Positions 1 to 12,272 of a stretch of DNA of 64,000 bases are shown one piece after another. Position numbers and translations under genes: made by a program. Below the pieces are notes generated by a model. It did not search any database and was not told the DNA's origin. It saw nothing but the letters and a program-made list of their open reading frames with translations. Origin of the DNA: Progne subis subis (lineage: Eukaryota > Chordata > Aves > Passeriformes > Hirundinidae); NCBI GenBank assembly GCA_022316685.1, contig JAKJHU010001408.1, positions 1-64,000 of the forward strand, read 5' to 3'. Every line of letters starts with the position of its first letter. Position 1 is the stretch's first letter.

Positions 1-2632
1 GGGAAGCACAAACAGGAGCCCAGTTGGAGACGGAGAGGCATTCCCAGGAGCAGGTGGCTGAGCCACAACCATCCTGCAGCCACCCACCAGTGTCCAGCGC
101 AGGGCTCCCAGGATGCTGTGCCTGACTCAGGCAGCAACAGCTGCAGCTCGATGGCACAGACGGTGCCCACGAGACCATGGGGCTTGCGTGGTCTCCAGGA
201 GGCTGCCCCGAGACGGTCCCCGCAGCTCAGGCAGGTGGTCACAGGCCTCGGAGAGCCCTTCCACCCTAGGTGTTAAATAAATTAGATTCCCCGAAGAGCT
301 GTGGCAGTGTTCCTGCTGGGAGAGGGCTCTTTTCTTCCCAGGAATTGGCTCAGGGCTGGGCTTGCCTACGGGCTGGGGATGCTGGGCCATTCCCAACGAC
401 TCGGTTTCAACTCCTGTTTGTCCTCTGAGGCTGAGCAAGTATCACGTGCAACCCTCACCCGTGTTGTTGTCATTTCCACTGACAACCTTCTGAGAGAGAT
501 GCCTGCGGGGCTGACCCATCTACCAGTGCTTGGAGGCTTGGTAGGGACACAGTTACGGCCCCACTCTGCTTGTCCAAACGCTCTGCTGCCCATCCTTGTA
601 GGAGCAGGTGTTAAAGTGTGTTCATTTGGTTGATACTGTGTTTCCTTTTGATCTTGGGTTTGGGATGTTTCCTTCCCTGTTCCCCTTGGAAAGTGGAGCA
701 CCTTGTTTGTCCCTGCTTCGCTGCGCCATCCCCCAGGCTGGAATGGAACCCAACTCTGTTCCACTCCCACCTTCTCCCTGATCGGGGAGTGGCTTGTCCC
801 TGCCTCTAGGCCCTTCCCCGCTCTGGAAAAAAGCCTGCGACTGCCGCAGCTCTGTCTCTCTGGCACCGGGGGACGGGGAAGGAGCTAAGGAAGAGCTGCG
901 GCGGCAGGGCAGGAGCCCAGAATAAAGCCATGATATGCCCCAGGACAGAGGGCAAGCTCGGGGTCTTTTGCCATCGACGCTCATCTGGGTCTCTCAAAAG
1001 AACCAGCACAAGCAGGGATGGGGCAACCACATGCAACTGTGACTTTGCACCTGGCCAGGGCAGCCCCGCTGCAAGAGCAGCCTCTGCAGCGCTTCACAGC
1101 AGCCTGGTGCCTGGCAGCAGTTGATGGGGAGGAAATGACTTGGGTGGCCACAGGGCCCAGCCTGTGTGGCCGTGGCCGTATGGCCGTGCCTGCGCCATGC
1201 TGCTGGCAGGGGCTGCCTGGTGCTGGCTGTGGATTGCCCAAGAGTGAGGCCATGGCCGCTCCCTGCAGTCCCGTCCCTGCCCGATTTCCCCTTTGCCCAG
1301 GGAGGCTCAAGGGGGGCAAGTGCAGGCTCAGGAGCTGATGCTGCCCACTGCAGAGTGTCCTCTGGCTCACCTGGAGGCTGCCAGTGGCAGCTCTGGGGCT
1401 CGTGAGGGGCGCTGGGGCTGTGACCCCCCACTGCCACCAAAGGCTATGCCGGCTGCCTTGCCGGCACGGTGAGCAGCAGAGGGGACACAAGGCAGGCATC
1501 CACTGAAGGGCTAGCCTGTGTGGGAAGAGCGGGCAGAGTGAAGGAACGCAGGACGCTGTGAGTGGGGCAGTGGAAAGCAACAGCTGAGGACAGCCGAAAG
1601 GCCAAAGAGAGCAGAAGAACTTGTTGCACATGAGGAGTGGGGGCTGAAGCTGTGTGCTGGCCTTTTGCCGGTGCCTCAGAGGGACGGGCAACCTGAGCAC
1701 GTGAAGCAATGGGGAACAAAGACACGCAGAGCTCCTTATGTGTCGGAGAACATGTGTCTGTTGCTGCGTGGGCAGCTGTGTGAGCTGCTGCCATGAGAGC
1801 CAGGGGCTCTGAGGGCACGCCGTTCCTGTTTCCCTCAAGGGGAAGGACAGCACAGCTGCCGGAGCTGCTTGCCAGGGTGCGTGCGCTTTCAGCTGCCTTG
1901 CAGCAATGGGTTGGCAGTTGCCAGTGCCCGGAGCCAAGCTGTCCCTCTCCCGTGTGTGACTCGCAGCAGGCTGGAAGCAGCGCTAGCACGGCCGGCTGCT
2001 GCCCCTGCCTGGCGACAGCAGAGGCTGGCACGGGCAGCCTCTTTCCAGACTGCAGGTGGCCCAGGCAGGACTGGGCTTTCCGTCGGCAGAGATGCCCAAG
2101 GGATGGGGCCGGGCCCATGCGAGCGTGGCCATCACTCTGGTGATCCAGCGGCAGCACTAATCCTGCCCAGTTACAGCAGCTGGGACTGAGCAGCCAGACA
2201 CGTAGCCTGAGCCTGTGGAATGAAGCTGCTCAGGCAGGGCCAGACCTGGAGCAGGGCTTCCACTCCTGGTGTGGCCAGCACATCAGGCCATGCAAGTGTT
2301 GCAGCAAGTGCAGAGGAGGCCAGCGGGTTGCTAAGGTGAGCAGCTCTCCTGTGGAGACAGCTTGAGAGAGAGTTGGAGCTGCTCAGGCTGGAGAAGAGAA
2401 GGTTGTGGGGAGATCTCCCAGTGCCTTGCAGTGTCTGCCAGGAGATCGTAGGGAGCTGCAGAGGCATTCTGTGATAGCAATTGTAGGGATAGGCTAAGGG
2501 GTTGGAGCTGTCAGGCAGGTGGGGAGAGCTGCCTGGGCATGGGAACTGCAGCCGCCTTTGTGTCTGCAGGATCTTGTCCGGCACAGGGCAGAAGCTGTTC
2601 CCAGCCAGCAGTTCCACAGCTTTGGGGGAGCC
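1..2632. other. GC-rich intergenic DNA, no gene recognised
   Basis: Several long open frames exist on both strands (for example 981-1937 minus), but they are low-complexity Pro/Ala/Gln/Leu translations of GC-rich DNA with no recognisable domain, so none is called. The only element recognised is a CR1 scrap near 2340-2440. The last six bases before the provirus (ATGGGC, 2633-2638) are one copy of its target-site duplication. Confidence 0.5.
2340..2440 (+). repeat. CR1 LINE fragment
   Basis: The stretch 'gctcaggctggagaagagaa' and the following 'ggagatctc...ccttgcagt' match the conserved 3' region of avian CR1 retrotransposons in plus orientation. Both ends are degraded. Confidence 0.6.
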
Positions 2633-2638
2633 ATGGGC

Positions 2639-3152
2639 TGTTGGGAAGGATGAAACCAGAAAGCCCTATAAATAAGATTGCTTGGACTCTGAGAATGTGA
2701 AACCTGTAGCTGAGATAGAATTGAAAATATGTTTGATGTTTAAAATGTCCTAGCTACTAGATGCCTGCAAAAACAACCCCCAATGTATAATTCATCCCAC
2801 ACATATAACCAGCCCTGAAGTAGCAAGTATCTGTAACCCCATTGGCACAAGCCTGTTACAGCCCATCTCGAGCCCCTTATCAGAAGGCTGCGAGCGTGGG
2901 CCGCGTCTGTTCTCTTCTCTCCTTTGCTCCTCTCTCTTGCCTCTTGCATCTTGCTCTTGGAATTTCTTTCTCTCTCACTGCCCCCACCTTCCAAGGCCAT
3001 GCCACAGCTGCGCCTGGCAGCTCTGCGCAGGCCTCACTCTCTACACAATAAACCTGTTCTTCTAAGACCCAACTTCAGAGATCTCTCGTCTACTTTCATC
3101 TACACCGTCCTGGAGTCCTCAGCAGCAGGAGGGAAGAAGGCATTTTTCTACA
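2639..3152 (+). repeat. ERV-A 5' LTR
   Basis: 514 bp, beginning TGTTGGGAAGG and ending TTCTACA. It aligns along its whole length with 12236-12755. A poly(A) signal AATAAA is at 3047-3052, which puts the R/U5 boundary about 80-100 bases before the end. Compared with the 3' copy there are substitutions and small indels. Confidence 0.92.
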
Positions 3153-3155
3153 AAT

Positions 3156-3173
3156 TGGTGCCAAATGTGGAAG
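3156..3173 (+). other. ERV-A primer-binding site, tRNA-Lys type
   Basis: TGGTGCCAAATGTGGAAG starts three bases after the LTR. It fits the lysine-1,2 primer site used by many betaretroviruses if two CpG sites have decayed (CG to TG and CG to TG/CA), plus one further change. The tRNA assignment is an inference from this match. Confidence 0.7.
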
Positions 3174-3695
3174 ACGCAGGACCCAGCCTTTCAAGCTGTG
3201 AGAGACTTCATCGTGGACGGTTACTAAATTATTACGTGTACTCTAATCGGTGTCGTGAGCACAGCACATCGCTGCTGGGCAGCGTGAGGCTGCAGCTTTT
3301 AAAGTTGCTGAGGGCAAAACCTGGGCACGAGGACCGTTACTTCGTAGCGGACACTCTGAGCTCTGAGGAGGGTTTGCCTCGCATCCCTCGAGCACAGACG
3401 GCTGCTGTTGAGCGGCAACCACTGGAGCTCACGGAGGGACTTTTGCCGTGGTACGTTGCCACGTGCATTGAGCGCAGGTGGGCACTGCTTTGCACTGCCC
3501 GCATTTAAGCGTTGAGTGGAGGTTCGAGTCCCCAAGCACAAAAGCTGTTCCTGAGCAGCATCTGGAGCGTGGCTCTGAGGGGAACCCGTACAGTGTCCTG
3601 AGAGTTGACTGGAGTGTCTGGCCAACCCCCACGTCGGATCTCAAGGGAGGACCTGCTTCTGTGATATCGAGGTGAGCTACACTTGTGTAAACAAT
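3174..3695 (+). other. ERV-A leader before gag
   Basis: Untranslated leader between the primer site and the gag start at 3696. By position it should hold the major splice donor and the packaging signal. I see no feature clear enough to place either. Confidence 0.6.
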
Positions 3696-6600
3696 ATGGG
3701 TCTGTCCCATTCTACCCTTGATAGAGATCTCTATAAGAAACTTAAGCATCTTTTACGCTGCAATAACAGCACTTTACATAAGCAAGAGCTAAAAGATCTT
3801 TTAGAATGGACTCTAGTTAACTTTCCCAATGCTGACCCTTCAGCTGTCTTTACCAGAGACTTTTGGGACTCAGTTGGAAACAGACTTTTAATGACATTTC
3901 ACGAAAGAATTTCGCTGTTGCTGAGCTTGTGCCAGCTTGTAGAGCTCTCGTTGAGCTCTTTGCTGCAAAAAACGCCGCTGCAGCCGCTGCACCTAGTCCC
4001 GCTGGTCCTGGAGATCTCCTCTACGCAGGTGAGGGTCTGCAGCAGAAATCGCCCCCTTCCTCCCCTCCGCGCCACACGGTTTCAGCATCCGAGGCCCCGC
4101 TGAGCTCCGCGGCCCCATCTCCCACCCTCGCAGCTGCGGCACCTGTCCCCTCAGCCCCAACCCCCCACCTGACCCTGCGGCCCCTCCCATCGCGCCCTTG
4201 GTCCTGTTCATGGCTGGAATTCCTGTCACGGGGCTCCCTCCCCTCGCTCCAGTGTGCCCGGCCCCGTCCCAACCTCTGCCCCTGAGAGCCCGCCCACGGA
4301 ACACATCCCAGCGGTGCTTCTCGCTGCTAGCACGGCGGCAGCCCTGCCCCCTCCTCACCCCGTGGCTCGGGTTGGATTGCCCCCCCTCCCCAGAGCAGGT
4401 CCCTCCGCTCCGCCAGCCACCACGTTAGCGGCTGTAGCCGCTGCAGTCGCTGGCCTCCTTCACAAGCAGGCTGCGACCCTCCTGCAGGCAGCACAGGGTC
4501 CCCTCACTGCAGCCGAAGTGGCACTGGTGGTGCCACTGCTCTCACTGGTGCCCACCGCTGCCTCGCCGCTGCTGCCTTTCAATGAGCTGGCGGTGCCGGC
4601 CGCGGCCGCGCCGACACCCGAGCCTGCAATTCCCCTGGCGCACACTGATGCGGAGATGCCCACCATCCCCCTGCATGTTCTGCCGCCTGCAGACTGCCCC
4701 AGCCCCGCACCGTGGCGGATGCCGCAGCCCGTTCCAGTCCCGGCTCCGCGGCGGGCCCCTGCCCAACTTGCTAGCTACCAGCCGCTGAGTGCCACAGCAC
4801 AGACGGCAGATGGCCGTGCGCGCCCCGTCCCTGCTCCGCGGTGTGCCCCAGCCAGCCCTCCCATCCCTGCCGCCCCCACAGCTGCGCCAGGAGCAGCGGC
4901 TGCCACCGGGTTTGTGGCGCTGCCCCCTGCCCTGGCCCTGATGTGTCCTGTGCCCGCAGACTCCTTCACGTTCCCTCCCATGGCCCCGCCGCCTCCCGCA
5001 CCCCCAATGCGAGCAGCCGCCATGACGCTTCCCCACCCCGAGGCTGTGCACCTCACGCATGCGCAATTCGCGCCAAACCCGCCAAGCCGCATCACCGACT
5101 TTGATACAGCCTGACGGATCCTGCGCGCCCCATGCAGAGGCCTGCGCCCAGCCGGATCGTGTTACATTGCCATTGCAAATAGTCCACACTGCCGCGCGTG
5201 CTGCACAGCCCCGATGCTACAGCCATCAGCAGCTTCTGCAGAACTACAGCTTCCAGCCGCCCTTCATTCACCCACGACTCTGCACACAGGACAACAGCAA
5301 CATGATTCTACAGCGACTTATATGTATCCTTCCGCTCCTCTTTCACCTCCAAACCTACATGCAACAGTAACAGCTTCGTGCCTGCCCAACCCTCCCGCAG
5401 CTCCAAGCTCTTCTCACATGTCTTCGCTGACAGGCTCTGTGCCTCCTGCATCCCTGCCTGTACCTCCTGCATCCCTGCCTGTGCCTCCTGCATTCCTGCC
5501 TGTGCCTCCTGCATCCCTGCCTGTGCCTCCTGCATCCCTGCCTCTGCCACTGCATCTTGCATTGTGCCCAAGCATGACAGGACCACAGCTTCACACACAA
5601 ACCGTGCAACGAGAAGGGAGAGGATGGAATGTAGCAGCCAATTTAACAAATACAGGACAGAAAGAAAACTGTTTTGCCCTTGCAGGCAGCTCTCTCAAAG
5701 CTGAACATCCACCACCACCAGTCCCGATTTTGGAAGGTCCACAGAAATGTTCTGATGATGTTCAAATGACAGACTGGCATGAAGTCACACGCGAAATTTG
5801 CAAAGAAGAAAATCTAAATCCTCTAGCCATGCCTGTGATATTCAGCCAGCAAGCTGGAGGTCCCAGAACATGGACAGCGATCCCATCTCACGAAATAAAA
5901 GAATTAAGAAAAGCGATAAAAGACAGTGGCATCTGTTCTCCATACTTTAAACAACTGCTAAAAAGCACCCTGGAAGGACATACACTTACACCAAATGACT
6001 GCAAAAACCTTGCTGCTGTGATTCTCACAGATTCTCAATATATGCTGTGGGAATTCAAATGGAGAAGGTTGCTCACAAACGTACTGCAGATGTACAGACA
6101 AAATACTGATGTAGACCTTCGTACCCTTACTATGTCAAAGTTAACTGGTGACCCTCCTGATGACCAGAATGATAATCAAGTGAACTTACCCAAAATAGCA
6201 TTAGACAACATCAAAAAGATGGCTCGTAGAGCCTTTGTACAAATTCAGCCTGCAGGAAGTTTTGAAAAAGCCTACAACTTAATCAGTCAAGATTCATCTG
6301 AACCATTTACCACATTTGTGGATTGAGTGATCCAAGCAGCAGAAAGACAATGATGATATAGCTCGCCCAATCATGATACGGGACATCATTGAAAATAATG
6401 CAAACCCAGAATGTAAAAGAGCAATCAAAGCCCTGGGAAAGGAGAGACCCACAGTGCCTGAAATGATTGATGCCTGTAACCAAATAGGGAGCCCACAGCA
6501 CGTCGCAACGATTCAAGCAAATGAACTGGAAAAACTATTGGAGAAAAATTGAAAGGGCTCTTACAGTACAAGCAGCACAAGCTGAAACACGAGACCAGAA

Positions 6601-6989
6601 ACTTACTGAAATCTTAACCGCCCTGCATCTAAGCTCACAACAAGACGACACTGTTATGCAAGCTGCTGTGACTTCAGGCCCTTGCTACTTCTGCAAGCGA
6701 CCTGGACATATCATGAAGAACTGCCCAAACATCAAAAGAGGTGTGCAGGCACCAGATCACAGCTCCACCTGTAAAAAGGGAAAGCCTCCTGCCTGGCAGT
6801 GTCCAGCCAGACAGGACATGAGCAGAAAATACCCCAATCAAAAAAAACCCCAAGGGGAGCATGCCGCGCCATCACATGAAGAAACAAGTAATGGCACCCC
6901 AAGCGCCCGAGGAGAAATTTGTGAATACCCCGACCCAAAAGCTCTTCGCTTCATCACCAGCACAATCCCAAGTAATGACCCAAACCTAC
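3696..6989 (+). pseudogene. gag: ERV-A gag pseudogene
   Basis: Encodes the virion structural polyprotein. The start at 3696 gives Met-Gly-Leu-Ser, a likely myristoylation signal opening a matrix domain. A long Pro/Ala-rich region follows (about 3960-5560), ending in a seven-residue tandem repeat at about 5440-5555. The capsid starts near 5700 and includes a major homology region around 6260-6330. One CX2CX4HX4C zinc knuckle is encoded at 6683-6724; a second is decayed. Lesions seen: frameshift near 3885, return shift between 4254 and 4285, TGA at 5112-5114, TGA at 6324-6326 inside the major homology region, and further shifts near 6350 and 6545. The heptamer AAAAAAC at 6841-6847 is in phase with the zinc-knuckle frame and could be the gag-pro slip site. 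The 3' end is cut by the solo LTR. Confidence 0.9.
5440..5558 (+). repeat. 21-bp tandem repeat inside ERV-A gag
   Basis: About five to six copies of a 21-base unit (CCTCCTGCATCCCTGCCTGTG). Because 21 is a multiple of three, the array stays in phase and gives a repeated proline-rich heptapeptide, PVPPASL. Confidence 0.9.
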
Positions 6990-7597
6990 TGAGTCATTGA
7001 AAACCGATATAGTCACGGACAAAGACCCTCTAACTAGTTAAAGTTAGAAAGTGGTATGTTTATTCACTGGCGGGTGGCACGGGAGTCATCTCCAAAAGGC
7101 GTGGCTGCCCCGAACAAGGCTCTGTGCTCTCTATTTATTCTCCAAGATCTTACATACAATACATATGCATAACCCCAGCACCTCCCATCCCCGCTCTGTA
7201 TTAAAATGAGGTTATTAGTCCTTCACGCTTGCGCAGTTCTTCTCTTGAATTGGGTCGGTGGTCTCGAATTGGGTCAGTGGTCTCAAAGGATGAAGTCAGG
7301 AGAGTCTTCATCAGGTCTCTGTGACCCTCTGGCACTGTCCAAGGTCCCCTGCTTCGTGATTGATTGATTGATACCAAGTCCAGGTGCTGGCCATTGTTCT
7401 TAGTGGTTTCAATCTGTTCTTATGACGGTTCACTTACTCCACTTTTTCTATAAACACACTCATAATATAATAGTTAGCTCTAGCTTGGGCATCTAATAAT
7501 CATTAACCTACCATTTGTTAATCTAACTTACATCTTGATCAATATAAATTGCTTCTAACCCTTAGCTAAAATCTTAACTCTTTAAAGTCATGTATCA
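6990..7597 (-). mobile_element. Solo LTR of ERV-D lineage inside ERV-A
   Basis: Reverse-complement match to the LTR at 51728-52274. Read on the minus strand it starts TGATACATGAC and ends ATGACTCA. It is flanked by a 4-bp duplication, CTAC, at 6986-6989 and 7598-7601. A 4-bp duplication fits gammaretrovirus-like integration. It separates the gag 3' end from the dUTPase-protease region. A poly(A) signal (AATAAA on the minus strand) lies near 7062. This copy supplies the 5' sixty or so bases that the 51.7-kb copy lacks. Confidence 0.88.
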
Positions 7598-7601
7598 CTA
7601 C

Positions 7602-8289
7602 AACCCCCAGGGACCTGGTGCACCTTGGCAACCTCCAAGCCAACAACCTTTCTAAAAGATGTTGGTTATGATTATATCTCAACAGGGATCACTGGGCCTT
7701 CACAACATAGGCAAGACTTTTTAGTTGTTGGTAAAGAAAGAAATAGCATCCTGGGACTGCTTGTTTTGCCTTGTGTGATGTCTGTTAACTGCAACGAAGA
7801 ATTACTAGTGCTAGCCAATGCCTGCTATCCCCCATTGCACATTCCTCCCAGAACCCCCATAGCTATTGCCATAGCATTGCCTATGGGAACTATGGACCAA
7901 ATGCCACCACGCTGTTTCCCCGTCACTCCCGAGAATCCTGAAGTTCTATGGGTTCAACACATAAGTGAACAAAGACCAATGCTAACTTGTGATTTGTCAA
8001 ATGGTAGGCTTCAAGTTAACATCAAAGGATGATCGATACCGGCGCAGATGTTTCTGTGATCTCTTCTTAATATTGGCGAAGAGATTGGAAGTTAGTAACT
8101 CCCCCAGGTACCCTCACAGGCATCGGAGGTGTCACTCCGTGCTTGCAAAGCCAATCTGTAATCACCATTACAGGACCAGATGACAAGAAAGCATCAATTT
8201 GTCCCTATGTAGTGCAAAAGCCCATCACAGTGTGGGGAAGGGATTTGCTTTCTCAATGGGGAGCCAAAATTGAACTGGGCTTTTCGTAG
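7602..8289 (+). pseudogene. pro: ERV-A dUTPase-protease pseudogene
   Basis: The first part (about 7625-8030) resembles a retroviral dUTPase-like domain: GYD near its start, a GLLVLP...CVMS segment where the family has a substrate-binding loop, and IPPRTPIA near the end. The protease follows in a frame shifted by one base, with the aspartic active site Ile-Asp-Thr-Gly-Ala-Asp at 8032-8049. It is interrupted by TAA at 8068-8070, then stays open through a WGRDLLSQWG segment to a stop at 8287-8289. Pol continues in the -1 frame, so a frameshift signal once lay near the end. The dUTPase assignment is less certain than the protease. Confidence 0.75.
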
Positions 8290-11023
8290 GGGCCACTGAA
8301 GCACTCGGCACTCTCAAGCTAACCTGGAAAACTGACACCCCTGTCTGGGTTGACCAGTGGCCCCTGCCAGACAATAAGCTGAGTGCCCTCAAAGATCTAG
8401 TAGCTGAACAACTGCAAAAAGGCCACATTAAGCCCACTAACAGTCCCTGGAACTCACCTGTGTTTGTAATCCATAAGAAAAACTCCAACACCTGGCGATT
8501 GTTACAGGATCTCAGAAAGATCAACGCAGTGATTGAGAACATTGGTCCCCTCCAACCTGGTCTACCCAACCTTTCCGTGATCCCGAGAGACTGGCCACTT
8601 GTAATCATAGATCTAAAAGACTGTTTTTTCAATATCCCACTGCATCCAGATGACGCACCTCGTTTTGCCTTTTCTGTTCCAAGTACAAACCTGCAAGAAC
8701 CGCTCCAAAGATATCATTGGCTCATTTTACCCCAAGGAATGCAAAATTCGCCGACCATCTGCCAATATTTTGTAGCCCATGCACTGTCTCCAGTCCGTGA
8801 ACAGTTCACACAATCAGTTATTCTCCACTACATGGATGATTTGCTCATCGCAGCACCAACAAGAAAACAAATGGAAATGACTCGTGATTGTGTTGTTGCT
8901 GAAATCAAAAGAGCGGGCTGGTGATCTCTGAATCAAAAATACAAGAGACTGCTCCCTGGAAATATTTAGGTTGGAAACTGACAGAACAGTCCATCACTCC
9001 TCAAAAGATACAAATCCGAACTGATGTTCACACCTTGCAAGACTTGTAGCAGCTTTTAGGAGAAATTAACTGGGTCAGGCCTGTCCTAGGAATCACAGCT
9101 GATGAACTTGCTCCACTTTTTGATTTGCTGAAGGGAGACAATGACATCAGATCCCCCAGATCCCTCACTCCTAAGGCTCACAAGGCCTTAGAAGAAATCA
9201 TCAGTGCTCTGCAGAGCAGGCAAGCACATCGCTGTGTCCCTGACAAACCCTTTTTCCTTGCAATCTTAGGAGAAAAGCTGAGACTGTGTGGTCTCATCTT
9301 TCAGTGGGATTCTTCTCACAAAGATCTGTTGTTAATAATTGAATGGGTTTTTATCTCATACAGGTCACCAAAGACAATCCTCACACTTTTAGAAATGATG
9401 TCTCAAATCATCATCAAAGGTAGAACAAGGCTTCTTTCAATAGCAGGTCGTGAATTTGCTATCATCTATCTGCCATGAAGAAAACCTATTTTGATTGGGC
9501 CATGCAAAAATCAGAAGACTTGCTGTATGCTTTGCTCGATTTCTCAGGCATTTGTTCCATTCATTATCCAGCACACAAAATGATCAAATCTAAATTATGC
9601 TACAAAGAAAAACCCCTGATCAGTGAAGAGCCTTTAGATGCAGTCACTATCTTCACTGATGGGTCAGGGCGAACGCACAATTCGGTGGTCACATGGCAAA
9701 ATAAAAATACTAAAACCTGGGAACAAGATGTTCAAAAGGTTGAAGGTTCTCCCCAAATTGTTGAATTGGCAGCAGTTGTAAGAGCATTTCAGCTCTTTCC
9801 AGAACCTTTCAACCTGATCACTGATTCGGCATACGTTGCTAATGTTATTAAGAGAATTGAAGGATCTGTTCTAAAGGAGGTGAACAATGACAAGTTGTGC
9901 CTTTGGCTCACCTGTCTCTATCAAATTTTATCACACAGAACTAACCCTTATTTTATTTCTCACATTAGAGCTCATTCAGGTCTTCTAGGATTTATGGCAG
10001 AGGGAAATGCACGAGCTGATGCATTGGCATCAGCTGCATCTGATGAGGAAGGTGCAGCAAGCATTGAAGATTCTACCTCAGTGCTTGCTGCAACCACCTT
10101 GCCTAACACTGTTGAACAAGCCAAACTGAGTCATGCATTTTTTCACCAAAATGCACAGGCAATCAAACGAGATTTTCACATTACCTTAGAACAAGCACAA
10201 AATATTGTACGGGCTTGCCCAAACTGTCAGCAGGTTCAACCTCTCCCCTCTTCAGGAGCCACCAACCCAAGGGGGTTGGAAAGTTTACAGAAATGGCAAA
10301 CAGATGTTACTAAGTACCCCTCTTTTGGGAAACTTAAAAATATCCATGTCTCCATTGATACATTTTCAAATGCAGTTTTTGCTTCTGTACATGCAGGAGA
10401 AACAGCTAAGCATGTTTGCCAGCATTTTTCACAAGCTTTCTCCAATTTAGGTGTCCCCCAAGAAATTAAAACTGATAATGGTCCTTCATACACCTCACAA
10501 GAATTAGCTGCATTCCTGAATGACTGGGGTGTTCGCCATACATTTGGCATTCCTTACTCTCCCACGAGTCAAGGAATGATAGAAAGAACACATCAAACAC
10601 TAAAGTGCATTTTAGATCAACAGAAAGGGGGAGAAGACCAGGCTGCACCTCAAAAGAGGTTGAATAAAGCCCTCTATGTTTATAATTTTCTGAACAGCTC
10701 TGCAGAAGAGCCAGACCCCCCCATTTACAGACATTTCTGTACATTTACAGACAATTCTGTACATTTACAAACAATAAGAAAGCAAAACTTAAAGAGCACC
10801 CTCCAGTTTTAATTAAAAAATCTAGATTCAGGACAAATTGAAGGAGCATACAATCTTATAACACGGGGTGTGTCAATCTTATAACATTGCGTGTGTCTCC
10901 ACAGAAAAAGGACTCCGGTGGATTCCAGCAAAGAACGTGAAACCGTACCACGCATCGAAGCCCGCTGAGACCCCCGCATCAGCCAGTACTGCTGCAGACC
11001 AAGAAGCAAGCACCCAGACCTGA
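8290..11023 (+). pseudogene. pol: ERV-A pol pseudogene (RT, RNase H, integrase)
   Basis: Reverse transcriptase is open from about 8290 to 8924 with the polymerase motif YMDD at 8829-8840. A frameshift near 8920 moves it to another frame, where TAG at 9047-9049 interrupts the connection region. A third frame opens at 9475 and carries RNase H (TDGSG, VELAA, TDSAY, ARAD) and integrase. Integrase has an HHCC zinc domain near 10130-10225 and the D,D35E triad at Asp 10303, Asp 10474 and Glu 10582. The integrase C-terminus is broken by two short tandem duplications, at about 10733-10770 and 10850-10895. The three core enzymes are all recognisable, but no full-length product can be made. Confidence 0.92.
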
Positions 11024-11047
11024 GCTGCGCAAAATCACCAGGAGAAG

Positions 11048-12272
11048 ATGATCCGCCAAAAGCAGCCCAAGAAAAGACTGAAGTTTTATCATTTGCGTGC
11101 GTGCATGTTACTTTTGTTCTTTTGTTTTAGTTCTTGTAGTCAAGCTTTACCTGTAAGTCAACCAAAGACAAATGTCTGGGTTGCTTTAGCCAAGTCTGCA
11201 GGCTCTGACACCATCTGTCTACCCAACACAAGCCCTGACAAACCTTTTTCGACCTGTTTAGTTGGAGTGCCTCTTCTAGAAGGTTTTGACAATGTTACTT
11301 TTGACAAATACTGGCCATATGATGATCATCACATATCTCCGACTCCCAGCCAAAACCACCAAACTTATATTGACAATTCTAAAGTTGATAAATCTGACCT
11401 CCAAGAGCTAGAAATCCTAGGCTCATTAGCTATGAGCACCTGTTACTTCTTTCACTTCCAAGGAGAAAATGGCCCTCATTTAAACATTACCCCTTATCAC
11501 CCAGTTTATAGCAACATGACTTCTTGGTGCAATCAAACTAAGCTTCTCATGTATGATGAGCCCCATGCAGATCACTTTAACAAACTTCCTATTCGATTTC
11601 CTAAAGGGATTTGGCTCATCTGTGGAGACAGGGCCTGGCAAGGTATACCTTCAAGAATAGATGGTGGTCCTTGTGCCATGGGACAACTTACAATAATTGC
11701 TTCCAGTGTCAAAAGAGCAGTCAAAAAGAAAAGCAGGAGGATTAGATCCTCCTGAGGACATGAATATGAGAGCAACTGTGCTGAACAAGTTAGGATGCTG
11801 GCTCAGCAAAGAAGTAAATGCCACCTCAGCTATGATCAGTGACTTGCTGACAGATGAAGAAGGATTCAGACATGCCACTTTACAAAACAGAGCTGCCATT
11901 GACTACCTTCTTCTGGCACATGGACATGGTTGTGAGGATTTTGAAGGTTTGTGCTGCATGAATTTATCCAATCACTCTGTTTCCATTCATAAACAATTGC
12001 AAGAATTGAGAGATTTAGCTAGCCAAATTACAGTAGATGACCTATCTTGGCTGGACAATTTGTTTGATGGTTTGAGCTTTGCACCTTGGCTAAAGGAACT
12101 TTGTAAGATAGGTTTGATTGTTCTAATAGTAGTAATTGTAGTTTTAGTAGCGGTTACCTGCATACTTCAGTGTGTGCAAAAAGTAATGAGTAAGACAGTG
12201 TCTAGCATTTTAGTTGTTAATAAGAACAGGGGAGATGTTGGGAAGGATGAAACCAGAAAGCCCTATAAATAA
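11048..12272 (+). pseudogene. env: ERV-A env pseudogene, alpha/gamma-type TM
   Basis: Envelope glycoprotein remnant. It begins with a basic stretch and a hydrophobic signal peptide (residues about 1-35) and a surface part with several N-glycosylation sites (NVT, NIT, NMT, NQT). The surface frame stops at 11755; the transmembrane part is in another frame from about 11700. The TM ectodomain has CX6CC at 11931-11957 in a context like avian alpharetroviruses, then an anchor of about 25 hydrophobic residues near 12105-12170. The surface part is short (about 230 residues) and the fusion peptide is not evident, so sequence around the cleavage site is probably deleted as well as frameshifted. Combining a beta-like pol with this TM type suggests an env gained by recombination. 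Confidence 0.85.
12222..12235 (+). other. ERV-A polypurine tract
   Basis: AAGAACAGGGGAGA lies directly before the TG that opens the 3' LTR, the position where plus-strand DNA synthesis is primed. Confidence 0.75.

Noticed and set aside
981..1937. Long minus-strand open frame (318 codons)
   Set aside because: Low-complexity GC-rich translation with overlapping frames on both strands and no domain or repeat conservation.
4542..5189. 215-codon minus frame opposite ERV-A gag
   Set aside because: Antisense of the Pro/Ala-rich gag spacer, Gly/Arg-rich by composition.
6990..7597. A 5- or 6-bp target duplication (GTCAT or AGTCAT) for the solo LTR
   Set aside because: It would give non-canonical LTR ends; the CTAC duplication gives TG...CA ends and agrees with the copy at 51.7 kb.
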